DNA of 9,555 nt from Atribacterota bacterium (GTDB lineage Bacteria; Atribacterota; Phoenicimicrobiia; Phoenicimicrobiales; Phoenicimicrobiaceae), in contig DAOUTX010000029.1 in the NCBI GenBank assembly GCA_030668465.1, positions 1 to 9,555 of the forward strand. Reading direction: 5' to 3'. Below are positions 1 to 6,054 of this stretch, piece after piece (position 1 is the first letter of the stretch; every line of letters begins with the position of its first letter). Both the position numbers and the translations under genes were made by a program. The notes below the pieces were generated by a model, which saw nothing but the letters and a program-made list of their open reading frames with translations, was not told where the DNA came from and ran no database searches.

Positions 1-252
1 GTTGGCTGTATCCCTTGCGATAAGATGCAGCCAATTATGAAAGAAATTGAAGAAGAATATAAAGGACAAGTAAAAGTAGTTTTTCACGATGTGAAGACTG
101 CAGAAGGCAAACCTTACATTAAGGAATTTGGCATTAGGGCAATCCCAACTCAAGTCTTTCTTGATAAAGATGGAAATGAGTATTTTAGACATCTAGGGTT
201 TTTTGCCAAAGATGAATTAATTAAAATTCTTAAAATGCAAGGAGTTAAGTAA
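1..252 (+). CDS. Thioredoxin-like protein, 5'-truncated, CIPC active site
   Basis: The frame is open from the first base of the window, so the start lies upstream; 83 residues are visible. The fragment opens with VGCIPCDKMQP, a thioredoxin CxxC active site (Cys3 and Cys6 of the fragment) at the start of the helix that carries it. GIRAIPTQVFLDKDG follows, with the cis-proline loop (IPT) typical of thioredoxin folds, and the last strand and helix are intact. Any signal peptide or membrane anchor would be off the window, so its cellular side is unknown. The stop TAA shares its last base with the ATG of the CcdA-like gene (TAATG), and that gene's Shine-Dalgarno site lies inside this gene, so the two are translationally coupled. 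Likely role (inference): passing reducing equivalents to or from the CcdA-like partner, within an arsenic operon. Family call is firm; exact redox partner is unknown. Confidence 0.9.
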   Translation, partial: VGCIPCDKMQPIMKEIEEEYKGQVKVVFHDVKTAEGKPYIKEFGIRAIPTQVFLDKDGNEYFRHLGFFAKDELIKILKMQGVK

Positions 253-953
253 TGATAAGAACCATATTTGAGTGGTTATCCAATTCTCTTCAATTAAATC
301 CAATTATTGCCTTAACTGCTTCTTTTATCTGGGGAATATGCAGCATATTATTAAGTCCCTGTCATTTAGCCAGCATTCCCTTAATTATTGCGTTTATCGG
401 AGAGCAGGGTAAAATGTCAACTAAAAGAGCTTTCTGGCTGGCAACGTCTTTTTCTCTGGGTATTTTAACAACTATTGCCGCTATCGGTCTTATTACCGGA
501 CTTTTAGGTCGTATGCTGGGTGATATCGGTTCTTATGGAAATTATATAGTAGCAATAATTTTTTTCGTTATAGGTTTTCATCTTCTAGAAATAATTCCCT
601 TACCTTTCCTGGGAAAATTTAATCAACCGGTTTTTCGGAAAAAAGGGCTGTTGGCAGCTTTTGGATTAGGTCTTATTTTTGGTATCGCTCTTGGTCCCTG
701 TTCCTTTGCTTATATGGCACCGATGTTGGGTATTGTATTTACAATATCAGTAACACAATTTTTCTATGGAGCTGCACTTCTTTTTGCTTATGGTATTGGT
801 CATTGTTCGATAATAGTCTTAGCTGGGACCTTTACGGAAATTGTGCAAAAATATTTGAACTGGAATGAAAAATCTAAAGGCACGGTTTTAATTAAAAAAA
901 TATGTGGTGTTCTAATAATTTTGGGCGGGATGTATTTAATCTGGAGCATTTGA
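252..953 (+). CDS. ccdA: CcdA/DsbD-type transmembrane electron carrier
   Basis: This 233-residue, strongly hydrophobic protein has about six membrane segments, the size of CcdA. It has the two hallmark cysteines of the family, each in a proline-containing turn: SPCHLASIP (Cys37) and GPCSFAYMAP (Cys150). In CcdA and the DsbD core, this pair forms a disulfide that accepts electrons from cytoplasmic thioredoxin and passes them across the membrane. The start is supported by AAGGAG seven bases before the ATG and by the one-base overlap with the thioredoxin stop. The ACR3 gene follows after 13 bp. In cytochrome c maturation, CcdA serves haem ligation. Here, between a thioredoxin and an arsenite pump and with no cytochrome genes visible, a role in the arsenic operon is more likely (inference). 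Other cysteines at residues 30, 185 and 218 are not family hallmarks. Confidence 0.92.
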   Translation: MIRTIFEWLSNSLQLNPIIALTASFIWGICSILLSPCHLASIPLIIAFIGEQGKMSTKRAFWLATSFSLGILTTIAAIGLITGLLGRMLGDIGSYGNYIVAIIFFVIGFHLLEIIPLPFLGKFNQPVFRKKGLLAAFGLGLIFGIALGPCSFAYMAPMLGIVFTISVTQFFYGAALLFAYGIGHCSIIVLAGTFTEIVQKYLNWNEKSKGTVLIKKICGVLIILGGMYLIWSI

Positions 954-966
954 AAGGAGATTAACT

Positions 967-2130
967 ATGGTTAAAGAAAAAAAGGGAGGCCTAAATGTTT
1001 TTGAAAAATACCTAACGGTATGGGTCTTGTTATGTATTATTATTGGGATTATTTTTGGCAAGGTTATTCCCGGGTTAGCAAAATATCTCGATGGATTAGC
1101 GATTTATATTGGTGATGCACCGGTTGTTTCCATACCGATTGCAATCTGCTTATTTTTTATGATGTATCCGATTATGGTGAAGATTGACTTCGGGGAAGTA
1201 GTTAAAGCAGGAAAATCTATTAAACCGGTTGGGCTGACTTTATTCGCTAACTGGGCAATAAAACCTTTTACTATGTATGCTATATCTATCTTTTTTTTAG
1301 GTTTTCTTTTTAAAAATTTTATTGGGAGTGAGGCAATGGATTTAGTAAAACTTCCACCTGGAGCAGATTGGGCAGTGGGAACAATTCATGGGGCAGGAAC
1401 TGTAGTGATAAACAATGGGATGAAATTGCTCGAAATTCCTCTATGGAGAAGTTTTCTTGCCGGAAATATCTTATTAGGCATTGCCCCCTGTACTGCAATG
1501 GTCTTAGTCTGGGGTTTCTTAGCGAAAGGTAACGATGGACATACGCTGGTTATGGTAGCAATAAATTCTCTAACTATGCTTTTTCTTTATGGGCCGCTTG
1601 GTGGATTCTTACTTGGCGTAGGAAGATTACCCGTTCCCTGGCAAGCACTGCTACTTTCTATAAGCATTTATGTTGCCTTGCCCTTAGCAGCAGGTTATTT
1701 TTCCAGAAAATGGATAATAAAGGCAAAGGGTGAAAAATGGTTTAAAGAGAATTTTTTACATTTACTTACCACAGTATCAATTATTGCCCTTTTATTTACT
1801 CTAATCTTACTTTTTTCCTTTAAAGGTGAGATTATTTTAACCAAACCTTTAACCATACTATGGATAGCTATTCCACTTTTCATTCAAACCAACCTTATTT
1901 TTTTCCTCACCTATGGATTAGCAAAACTATTGAAACTTAATTATGAAGATGCTGCTCCTTCTGCACTAATTGGAGCAAGCAATCATTTCGAGGTAGCCAT
2001 AGCAACTGCAATAATGGTTTTTGGTATATCTTCGGGTGCTGCTTTAGCAACAGTAGTAGGAGTTTTAATCGAAGTCCCGGTAATGTTAATGCTTGTTTCG
2101 GTCTGTAAAAGAACTCGTAATTTCTTTTAA
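967..2130 (+). CDS. acr3: ACR3 family arsenite efflux permease
   Basis: ACR3 proteins export arsenite, as its trivalent oxyanion, through the cytoplasmic membrane using the ion gradient. This 387-residue protein has about ten membrane segments and the family signatures. GIAPCTAMVLVW carries the conserved cysteine (Cys175) of the fourth segment. GASNHFEVAIATAI (Glu342) and the following GVLIEVPVM (Glu369) match the conserved ninth and tenth segments. It is longer than the usual 340-360 residues, because an additional stretch of about 40 residues (roughly 117-158) sits between the third and fourth segments. The start is supported by AAAGGAGA seven bases before the ATG. It is the last gene of the thioredoxin-ccdA-acr3 unit and is followed by two hairpins. 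No arsR or arsC lies in the window; they could be upstream of base 1. Family assignment is firm; substrate is taken from the family. Confidence 0.95.
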   Translation: MVKEKKGGLNVFEKYLTVWVLLCIIIGIIFGKVIPGLAKYLDGLAIYIGDAPVVSIPIAICLFFMMYPIMVKIDFGEVVKAGKSIKPVGLTLFANWAIKPFTMYAISIFFLGFLFKNFIGSEAMDLVKLPPGADWAVGTIHGAGTVVINNGMKLLEIPLWRSFLAGNILLGIAPCTAMVLVWGFLAKGNDGHTLVMVAINSLTMLFLYGPLGGFLLGVGRLPVPWQALLLSISIYVALPLAAGYFSRKWIIKAKGEKWFKENFLHLLTTVSIIALLFTLILLFSFKGEIILTKPLTILWIAIPLFIQTNLIFFLTYGLAKLLKLNYEDAAPSALIGASNHFEVAIATAIMVFGISSGAALATVVGVLIEVPVMLMLVSVCKRTRNFF

Positions 2131-2150
2131 AATCAAATTACGTAGTCCTT

Positions 2151-2197
2151 ACCGATATTTTTTCCAGTAAGAAATTTATCGGTTCCTTGTTTTTTAA
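2151..2197 (+). terminator. Possible first hairpin after acr3
   Basis: ACCGATA (2151-2157) pairs perfectly with TATCGGT (2177-2183), with a partly paired AT-rich interior, 20 bases after the acr3 stop. A T-rich run (2190-2195) follows after a short spacer, so this is a weaker terminator than the next hairpin. Confidence 0.35.
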
Positions 2198-2203
2198 CTT
2201 CAG

Positions 2204-2241
2204 AATGACCCTGCCGCTTGCCGCAGGGCCATTCATTTTTT
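2204..2241 (+). terminator. Rho-independent terminator of the arsenic operon
   Basis: AATGACCCTGC (2204-2214) pairs with GCAGGGCCATT (2223-2233) with one mismatch, giving a GC-rich stem in AT-rich surroundings with an 8-base loop. Six T bases follow on the + strand (2236-2241). On the minus strand the flank has no T run, so it works best for + transcription. It also separates acr3 from the oppositely oriented tRNA, whose 3' end is only 15 bases away. Confidence 0.7.
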
Positions 2242-2255
2242 CTTAAATTTTTTAA

Positions 2256-2332
<77 letters not shown>

Positions 2333-2346
2333 AAAACCACAATTGA

Positions 2347-2355
2347 ATTATATCA
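2347..2355 (-). promoter_or_regulatory. Extended -10 promoter for tRNA-Pro
   Basis: The minus strand reads TGATATAAT, an extended -10 (TGnTATAAT), 14 bases before the mature tRNA 5' end, implying a leader of about eight nucleotides. No good -35 box is seen at 17-18 bp, which is normal for extended -10 promoters. Confidence 0.55.
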
Positions 2356-2474
2356 TAATAAATTAGCCGAGGCTACTAATTTATTTGGATTAATTTTTTT
2401 TAAGTAACCATTCTTCTTTGAAAAAAAAGAAAGGTAAGAAAGTTATAAGAAAGGAGACAAAATAAAGTGATATG

Positions 2475-2512
2475 ATATTTTAACAATTGGATTGAATTGT
2501 TAAAATATTTTT
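2475..2512 (+). terminator. Perfect 14-bp AT-rich hairpin with T run
   Basis: In the gene-poor stretch 2391-2650, bases 2475-2488 pair perfectly with 2495-2508 (14 bp) around a 6-base loop GGATTG. TTTTT (2508-2512) follows on the + strand. It looks like an intrinsic terminator or structured RNA, but no + strand gene lies just upstream to be terminated. The only ribosome-site-like motif before it (AAGGAG at 2452-2457) is followed by no real reading frame. Apart from this hairpin and the weak hairpin at 2600-2646, I see nothing in this stretch. Confidence 0.45.
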
Positions 2513-2599
2513 AGTATCTTGCAATAAAAACCATCGTATATTAGAATTAAAATAATATGGATTTTTTCTTTTAAAATTTTTAGGGATTCACGCCGGGTT

Positions 2600-2646
2600 A
2601 AAAGAATAAATATCTCCGAACCAAACATTCGTATATAGTATTTATT
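2600..2646 (-). terminator. Weak terminator candidate after bioY
   Basis: Just downstream of the bioY stop, the minus strand can pair AATAAATA with TATTTATT (8 bp) around a 26-base loop that contains a further 4-bp stem (CGAA/TTCG). CTTTT follows. The stem is all A/T and the T run is short, so support is modest. Confidence 0.25.
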
Positions 2647-2650
2647 TGTA

Positions 2651-3178
2651 TCAAAGCATGTTCATTTTAAATTTACGCGCAATAAAGGAGGCAGCAATTA
2701 TTTTAAGAATATCACCGGGTAAAAAGGGGAACATTCCTACCATTAAAGCTTTTTTTACTCCTATGCCTGTGACCAAAGATAACTGGGTTATACCTATAAT
2801 ATATATAATTAAAGTTCCTATTAAACCAGCTAGTAAATAGTAAAAAATATTCTTTTCTTTTTTTGCTTCTATTATCTTACCAATAACACAAGCTGAAATT
2901 ATAAACCCAAATAAAAATCCACCGGTTGGTCCAAATAAAATACCTATCCCAGCTTTAAAACCGGCAAAAACTGGTAGGCCTATTACTCCCAACATCACAT
3001 AGATTATTTGGCTTGACGTTGCCATAACACTTCCCAGGGTCATAGCAGCTAAGAGGGTAAATAACGTCTGTAAAGTAAGGGGGACAGGATAAAGGGGAAT
3101 GGAAATGAATGCTCCCATTGCAGTTAACGCAGCAAATAAAGAGATTAAAGTCATTTGACGGATATTTGCTTTTGACAC
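2651..3178 (-). CDS. bioY: BioY biotin transporter, substrate-binding (S) component
   Basis: BioY is the membrane S component that binds biotin, either with an energy-coupling factor (EcfA/A'/T) or alone. The 175-residue protein has about six hydrophobic segments and the family signatures PVPLTLQT (31-38), GLPVFAGF (67-74), GPTGGFLFGF (83-92) and PFLPGDILK (151-159). The start is a GTG with GGAG nine bases upstream; the next in-frame ATG (Met9) would cut into the first membrane segment. No ECF ATPase or EcfT genes are nearby, so it probably shares a genome-wide coupling module (inference). It lies 77 bp downstream of birA on the same strand, and that gap contains a promoter with a perfect BirA operator. 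Expression is therefore expected to fall when biotin is plentiful. Family assignment is firm. Confidence 0.95.
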   Translation of the reverse strand: MSKANIRQMTLISLFAALTAMGAFISIPLYPVPLTLQTLFTLLAAMTLGSVMATSSQIIYVMLGVIGLPVFAGFKAGIGILFGPTGGFLFGFIISACVIGKIIEAKKEKNIFYYLLAGLIGTLIIYIIGITQLSLVTGIGVKKALMVGMFPFLPGDILKIIAASFIARKFKMNML

Positions 3179-3208
3179 TTTTAAATTCTCCGATCTTCTA
3201 ATTAATTA

Positions 3209-3240
3209 TTGTTAACCAATATAATATCTTGGGTTAACAA
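3209..3240 (-). promoter_or_regulatory. BirA operator controlling bioY
   Basis: TTGTTAACC (3209-3217) and GGTTAACAA (3232-3240) form a perfect 9-bp palindrome with a 14-bp spacer, the architecture of the known bacterial BirA operator. It overlaps the bioY promoter from the -35/-10 spacer past the start point, so bound BirA would block RNA polymerase. The HTH-bearing BirA is encoded immediately upstream. Confidence 0.9.
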
Positions 3241-3249
3241 CTTTGTCAA
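3221..3249 (-). promoter_or_regulatory. bioY promoter
   Basis: The minus strand has TTGACA (3249-3244), a 17-bp spacer and TATTAT (3226-3221), a near-consensus housekeeping promoter. Transcription should start near 3214, about 35 bases before the bioY GTG. The -35 box begins seven bases after the birA stop codon. The BirA palindrome overlaps it. Confidence 0.8.
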
Positions 3250-3255
3250 AAAAAT

Positions 3256-4218
3256 TTAAATGATAGTTCCGGAAATTATTTCTGCCAATTCGCCATCTTC
3301 TTTTTTTAAAATCAGTGCTCCACTTTCATTTATTTCGATAGCTTCTCCTGTAATAATTCTCTCTCCTATATCTACTCTTATCTTTTTCCTTAGGGTATGG
3401 GAGTATAATTTCCATTCTTTCAAAATAGAAGAAAATTCTTTTCTTTTTAACTTTTCATAATATTTTTCAAATTCCTGTAAAAATGTCTGTGCCAGCTTGA
3501 CTCGCGAAATCTCTTTGCCTGAAGTTTCTTTTAAAGAAATTGTATTTTCTTGAATATCTTCAGGAAAATCCCGAAGATCTATATTTGCATTTATGCCTAT
3601 TCCCACTACTACCCAGTTAATTATATCTAACTCGGCACTCATTTCAGTCAGTATCCCACATACTTTTTTTTCATTTATTAATATATCATTGGGCCATTTT
3701 ATTTGAGGTTCAATTTGAGTGCATACCTTGATAGCTTTTACTACTGCTACTGCAGTCATCAAAGTTATTCGAGATATATAAGAAGGAAAAAGTTGAGGGT
3801 ACAATATTATGGAAAGCCAGATACCCCCGGGAGGTGAAAACCATTCCCGGCCTAATCTCCCCTTTCCTGCACTCTGCTTTTCAGCAATAATTAACGTGCC
3901 TTCGTCCATTCCCTCTGCTCTATGTAAGACTTTCTCTTTAGCCATTATATTGGTAGATTTTAATTCGGGGAAATAGTATATTTCTTTGCCGATATAGTTT
4001 GTGGATAATCCTCTTTGAATTTCTTGCGGAAGTAAAAGATCAGGACGAGAAATCAGGCAGTAGCCCAGATTTTGGTCGGATGTTATTTTATACCCCATGT
4101 CTTTTAGTTTTTGTATCTGTTTCCAAACTGCCACCCGGGAGATACCTAATTTTTGGGCCAGAACTTCACCGGAAACATATTCTTTCTCTCTTAAAAATTT
4201 TAATATATCACCTATCAT
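3256..4218 (-). CDS. birA: BirA biotin-protein ligase and biotin repressor
   Basis: This 320-residue bifunctional protein (biotin-[acetyl-CoA-carboxylase] ligase, EC 6.3.4.15) activates biotin to biotinyl-AMP and transfers it to a lysine of carboxylase carrier domains. The N-terminus (about 1-60) is a winged helix-turn-helix with GEVLAQKLGISRVAVWKQI, so it is a DNA-binding, group II type. The catalytic domain has the biotinyl-AMP loop GKGRLGREWFSP (118-129), KWPNDI (174-179) and VGIGINAN (205-212). A C-terminal SH3-like domain follows. Length matches the E. coli protein (321). The ATG is preceded by AGGA at a slightly long spacing. Its binding site lies between it and bioY, so it very probably represses bioY with biotinyl-AMP as corepressor. 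Upstream is an inverted repeat element; no clear promoter of its own is seen. Confidence 0.96.
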   Translation of the reverse strand: MIGDILKFLREKEYVSGEVLAQKLGISRVAVWKQIQKLKDMGYKITSDQNLGYCLISRPDLLLPQEIQRGLSTNYIGKEIYYFPELKSTNIMAKEKVLHRAEGMDEGTLIIAEKQSAGKGRLGREWFSPPGGIWLSIILYPQLFPSYISRITLMTAVAVVKAIKVCTQIEPQIKWPNDILINEKKVCGILTEMSAELDIINWVVVGIGINANIDLRDFPEDIQENTISLKETSGKEISRVKLAQTFLQEFEKYYEKLKRKEFSSILKEWKLYSHTLRKKIRVDIGERIITGEAIEINESGALILKKEDGELAEIISGTII

Positions 4219-4246
4219 ACTTTATATCCTGTCAAATGGGAACAGC

Positions 4247-4318
4247 GCGACAGGGGACAGTTCTTTGACACACTGAGTAAGTTAATAAAAAAGGTGTTAA
4301 AGAACCGTCCCCTGTCGC
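4247..4318. repeat. Long inverted repeat, REP/MITE-like
   Basis: Arms 4247-4271 and 4294-4318 pair over 25 positions with one mismatch and one G-T pair, around a 22-base AT-rich loop. The arm core GCGACAGGGGAC is GC-rich compared with its surroundings. From memory, similar GACAGGGGAC-GGTTCT palindromes are common in Clostridia-like genomes and are associated with Y1 (IS200-like, REP-associated) transposases; no transposase is present here. The element begins one base beyond the stop codon of the flavodoxin-like gene and ends about 30 bases before the birA start, so it may also affect transcription between the two. Confidence 0.75.
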
Positions 4319-4319
4319 A

Positions 4320-4727
4320 TTATTTTAAACGGGAGGCTAATAGCTCGCTGTCTTTATCTATATCTCTAATCTGCTTGAAATCTATTATAAAAGAACCTTT
4401 ACTCTCCAATAAACTCATTAAATTTTTCAAAGTTTTATCGTTTCCCATGAACCATGGGATGATAAAAGCAATAGTCTTTTTTCTTTCCAATCCAGCACAT
4501 CGTTTTATATAATCAATTAATTCAGAAGGTAATTTACCTTTAAACATACTTGAAACCGGGCAGCCCACCAAGACAAATTCATAAGGCAATAAATTACAAT
4601 TAACTATTCCTCTTTCCGCTTTAATTACCTTTAGTTCATTTCCTTTTCTTTTGATAACTGATAATATTTTTTTCACAAATAATTCTAATTTTTTATTTTC
4701 CCCACCATAAATTAATGCTGCTCTCAA
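4320..4727 (-). CDS. Small flavodoxin-like protein
   Basis: The 135-residue protein looks like a flavodoxin-fold domain. It has an N-terminal strand RAALIYGG followed by a helix, a central strand YEFVLVGCPVSS (49-60) with a glycine-rich phosphate-side loop, MFKGKLPSELIDYI, then KKTIAFIIPWFMG (83-95) and a C-terminal helix pair. This is the general pattern of short flavodoxin-domain proteins of unknown role. A typical FMN-binding T/S-x-T-G-x-T motif at the N-terminus is absent (YGGENKK instead), so flavin binding is uncertain. The start is TTG, chosen because AGGAGGG lies six bases upstream. The gene begins 11 bp after the upstream kinase stop, whose TAG overlaps this Shine-Dalgarno, so it belongs to the kinase operon. 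Function unknown; a redox role is only an inference. Confidence 0.75.
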   Translation of the reverse strand: MRAALIYGGENKKLELFVKKILSVIKRKGNELKVIKAERGIVNCNLLPYEFVLVGCPVSSMFKGKLPSELIDYIKRCAGLERKKTIAFIIPWFMGNDKTLKNLMSLLESKGSFIIDFKQIRDIDKDSELLASRLK

Positions 4728-4738
4728 AATATTCCCTC

Positions 4739-5374
4739 CTAATCAAATACTACCTTTTCTACTCCCTGTAATCTATCCAATATTTTATTGGTAATCAATT
4801 TTAGATGTTCGGGTCGCTTGACAAAATCTAAATCATCTGCCGGAACATTTAAGATAGGGCAGATAGTAAAATTCTCTATCCACTCCTCATATAAAACATT
4901 TAACTGATTCAAATATTCCTCAGAGATAGTTTTCTCGTAATCTCTTCCTCGCAAAGAAATTCTTTTTAAGAGAGTGGGAACCGAAGCCTGAAGATATACA
5001 ATTAAATCCGGAGGAGTAAGAAATTGGGTCATTATACCAAATAATTCCTGGTAATTTTCATAATCGCGATTTTCCATATACCCCTTCTGATTTAAATTTT
5101 TAGCAAATATATCTACATCCTCATAAATACTTCTATCCTGAACTACAGAGGCAGGGTTTTTTAATATTTCCTGATGATGACGAAATCTCTTGGATAGAAA
5201 AAATATCTGAAGGTGAAAACTCCACTTTTTCATATCTCCATAGAAGTCCTCTAAATAAGGATTGTTCTCTACTACCTCATAATATGGTTTCCAGCCTAAT
5301 CTTTTACTTAAGAGATCAGTTAAGCTTGATTTGCCGCAACCTATATTCCCTGATACTATAATAAATTTCTTCAT
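4739..5374 (-). CDS. Deoxynucleoside kinase (deoxyadenosine/deoxycytidine type)
   Basis: The protein transfers phosphate from ATP to the 5'-hydroxyl of a deoxynucleoside in cytoplasmic salvage. The 211 residues have a P-loop GNIGCGKSS (9-17), VVENNPYLEDFY (35-46) lining the nucleoside site, the DRS motif in QDRSIYED (79-86) and the arginine-rich lid LRGRDYE (141-147). These are the hallmarks of the dNK family that includes Bacillus Dck and Dgk. Its start overlaps the stop of the preceding kinase (ATGA, 4 bp), so the pair is translationally coupled; an AAGGGGG-like site lies about ten bases upstream. By resemblance to the Bacillus and Lactobacillus pairs, this member with the intact DRS motif may act on dAdo/dCyd and its partner on dGuo. 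They may form a heterodimer as in Lactobacillus. Substrate preference cannot be read from the sequence with certainty. Confidence 0.88.
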   Translation of the reverse strand: MKKFIIVSGNIGCGKSSLTDLLSKRLGWKPYYEVVENNPYLEDFYGDMKKWSFHLQIFFLSKRFRHHQEILKNPASVVQDRSIYEDVDIFAKNLNQKGYMENRDYENYQELFGIMTQFLTPPDLIVYLQASVPTLLKRISLRGRDYEKTISEEYLNQLNVLYEEWIENFTICPILNVPADDLDFVKRPEHLKLITNKILDRLQGVEKVVFD

Positions 5375-6000
5375 TTTAAACTGTCCCCCTTGTAAATTTC
5401 ATTAATAATATATTCAAGATCTTTACTTTCGCCCACAAAATCAAGATTGTTAGTCTTTATTTTAATTAATTTTATTTTTTTATAATTATCGGGATAAGAA
5501 AAAAATTCTTCATAAGCCAAATTCAATCTTCTCATATATTCAAAAGACATTTTTCTCTCAAAAGGCCGATCTCTTAGCGCTATCCTTTTCATTAAGGTTT
5601 CTGTACTTGCTTGCAGATAAACGATCAGATCCGGCCGAGGGATACCTTTAACCATAATTTCATAAAGATTCTCATACATAGAAAGTTCATTTCCGGAAAG
5701 ATTCAGATGAGCAAATATCCTATCCTTTGCAAATAGGTAGTCAGAAAAAACTGATTGATTAAATAAATCTTGCTGGGCTAATTCTAATTGTTGTTTGTAG
5801 CGGCTCAGCAAAAAAAATATTTGAGTCTGGAAGGCATACCTTTCTATATCATTATAAAATTTAGATAAAAAGGGATTTTCTTCCACCACCTCTAAATTAT
5901 GTTTTGCATTATACCTTTTGCTTAACAATAAAACTAAACTTGTTTTTCCTGCTCCTATAGCTCCTTCAACTACAATAAATTTACTCTTAAGTTTACTCAT
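5371..6000 (-). CDS. Deoxynucleoside kinase (possibly deoxyguanosine type)
   Basis: This second dNK-family kinase (209 residues) has the P-loop GAIGAGKTS (13-21), VVEENPFLSKFY (38-49) and the lid LRDRPFE (142-148). Where its partner has DRS, this protein has FSDYLFAKDRIFA (85-97), a variant I associate with deoxyguanosine kinases of the family; that point is from memory, not alignment. The ATG is preceded by AAGGAG with six bases spacing. It overlaps the downstream kinase by four bases, and the two proteins are clearly paralogous in length and motif order. The lipM gene ends 54 bp upstream, with a short direct repeat in the gap. Expected role: salvage of purine deoxynucleosides, probably with its neighbour as a hetero-oligomer (inference). 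Confidence 0.85.
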   Translation of the reverse strand: MSKLKSKFIVVEGAIGAGKTSLVLLLSKRYNAKHNLEVVEENPFLSKFYNDIERYAFQTQIFFLLSRYKQQLELAQQDLFNQSVFSDYLFAKDRIFAHLNLSGNELSMYENLYEIMVKGIPRPDLIVYLQASTETLMKRIALRDRPFERKMSFEYMRRLNLAYEEFFSYPDNYKKIKLIKIKTNNLDFVGESKDLEYIINEIYKGDSLK

Positions 6001-6022
6001 TGACTACTCCTTATTCTTTTCC

Positions 6023-6049
6023 TTTTTACAAATCAAGTTTTTACAAATC
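6023..6049. repeat. 12-bp direct repeat between lipM and the kinase pair
   Basis: TTTTTACAAATC occurs twice, perfectly (6023-6034 and 6038-6049), separated by AAG, i.e. a 15-bp period. It lies in the 54-bp gap upstream of the first kinase. It may be a slipped-strand duplication or a pair of protein-binding sites; nothing in the sequence decides. Confidence 0.6.
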
Positions 6050-6054
6050 TGTCC

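Noticed and set aside
1695..1883. Minus-strand open frame inside acr3
   Set aside because: It is antisense to a membrane-protein gene with clear family motifs and resembles no protein I know.
2646..2840. Plus-strand open frame over the 3' part of bioY
   Set aside because: It is antisense to bioY and its composition is the mirror of a hydrophobic protein.
3999..4268. Plus-strand frame over the birA 5' end
   Set aside because: It is antisense to the conserved HTH-encoding region and runs into the inverted repeat; no ribosome site.
4294..4512. Plus-strand frame starting within the inverted repeat
   Set aside because: It is antisense to the flavodoxin-like gene and has no recognisable content.
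5379..5390. AACTGTCCCC shared between the kinase leader and the inverted repeat at 4247-4318
   Set aside because: The match is ten bases only and here forms part of a ribosome-binding region; it is too short to claim a second copy of the element.
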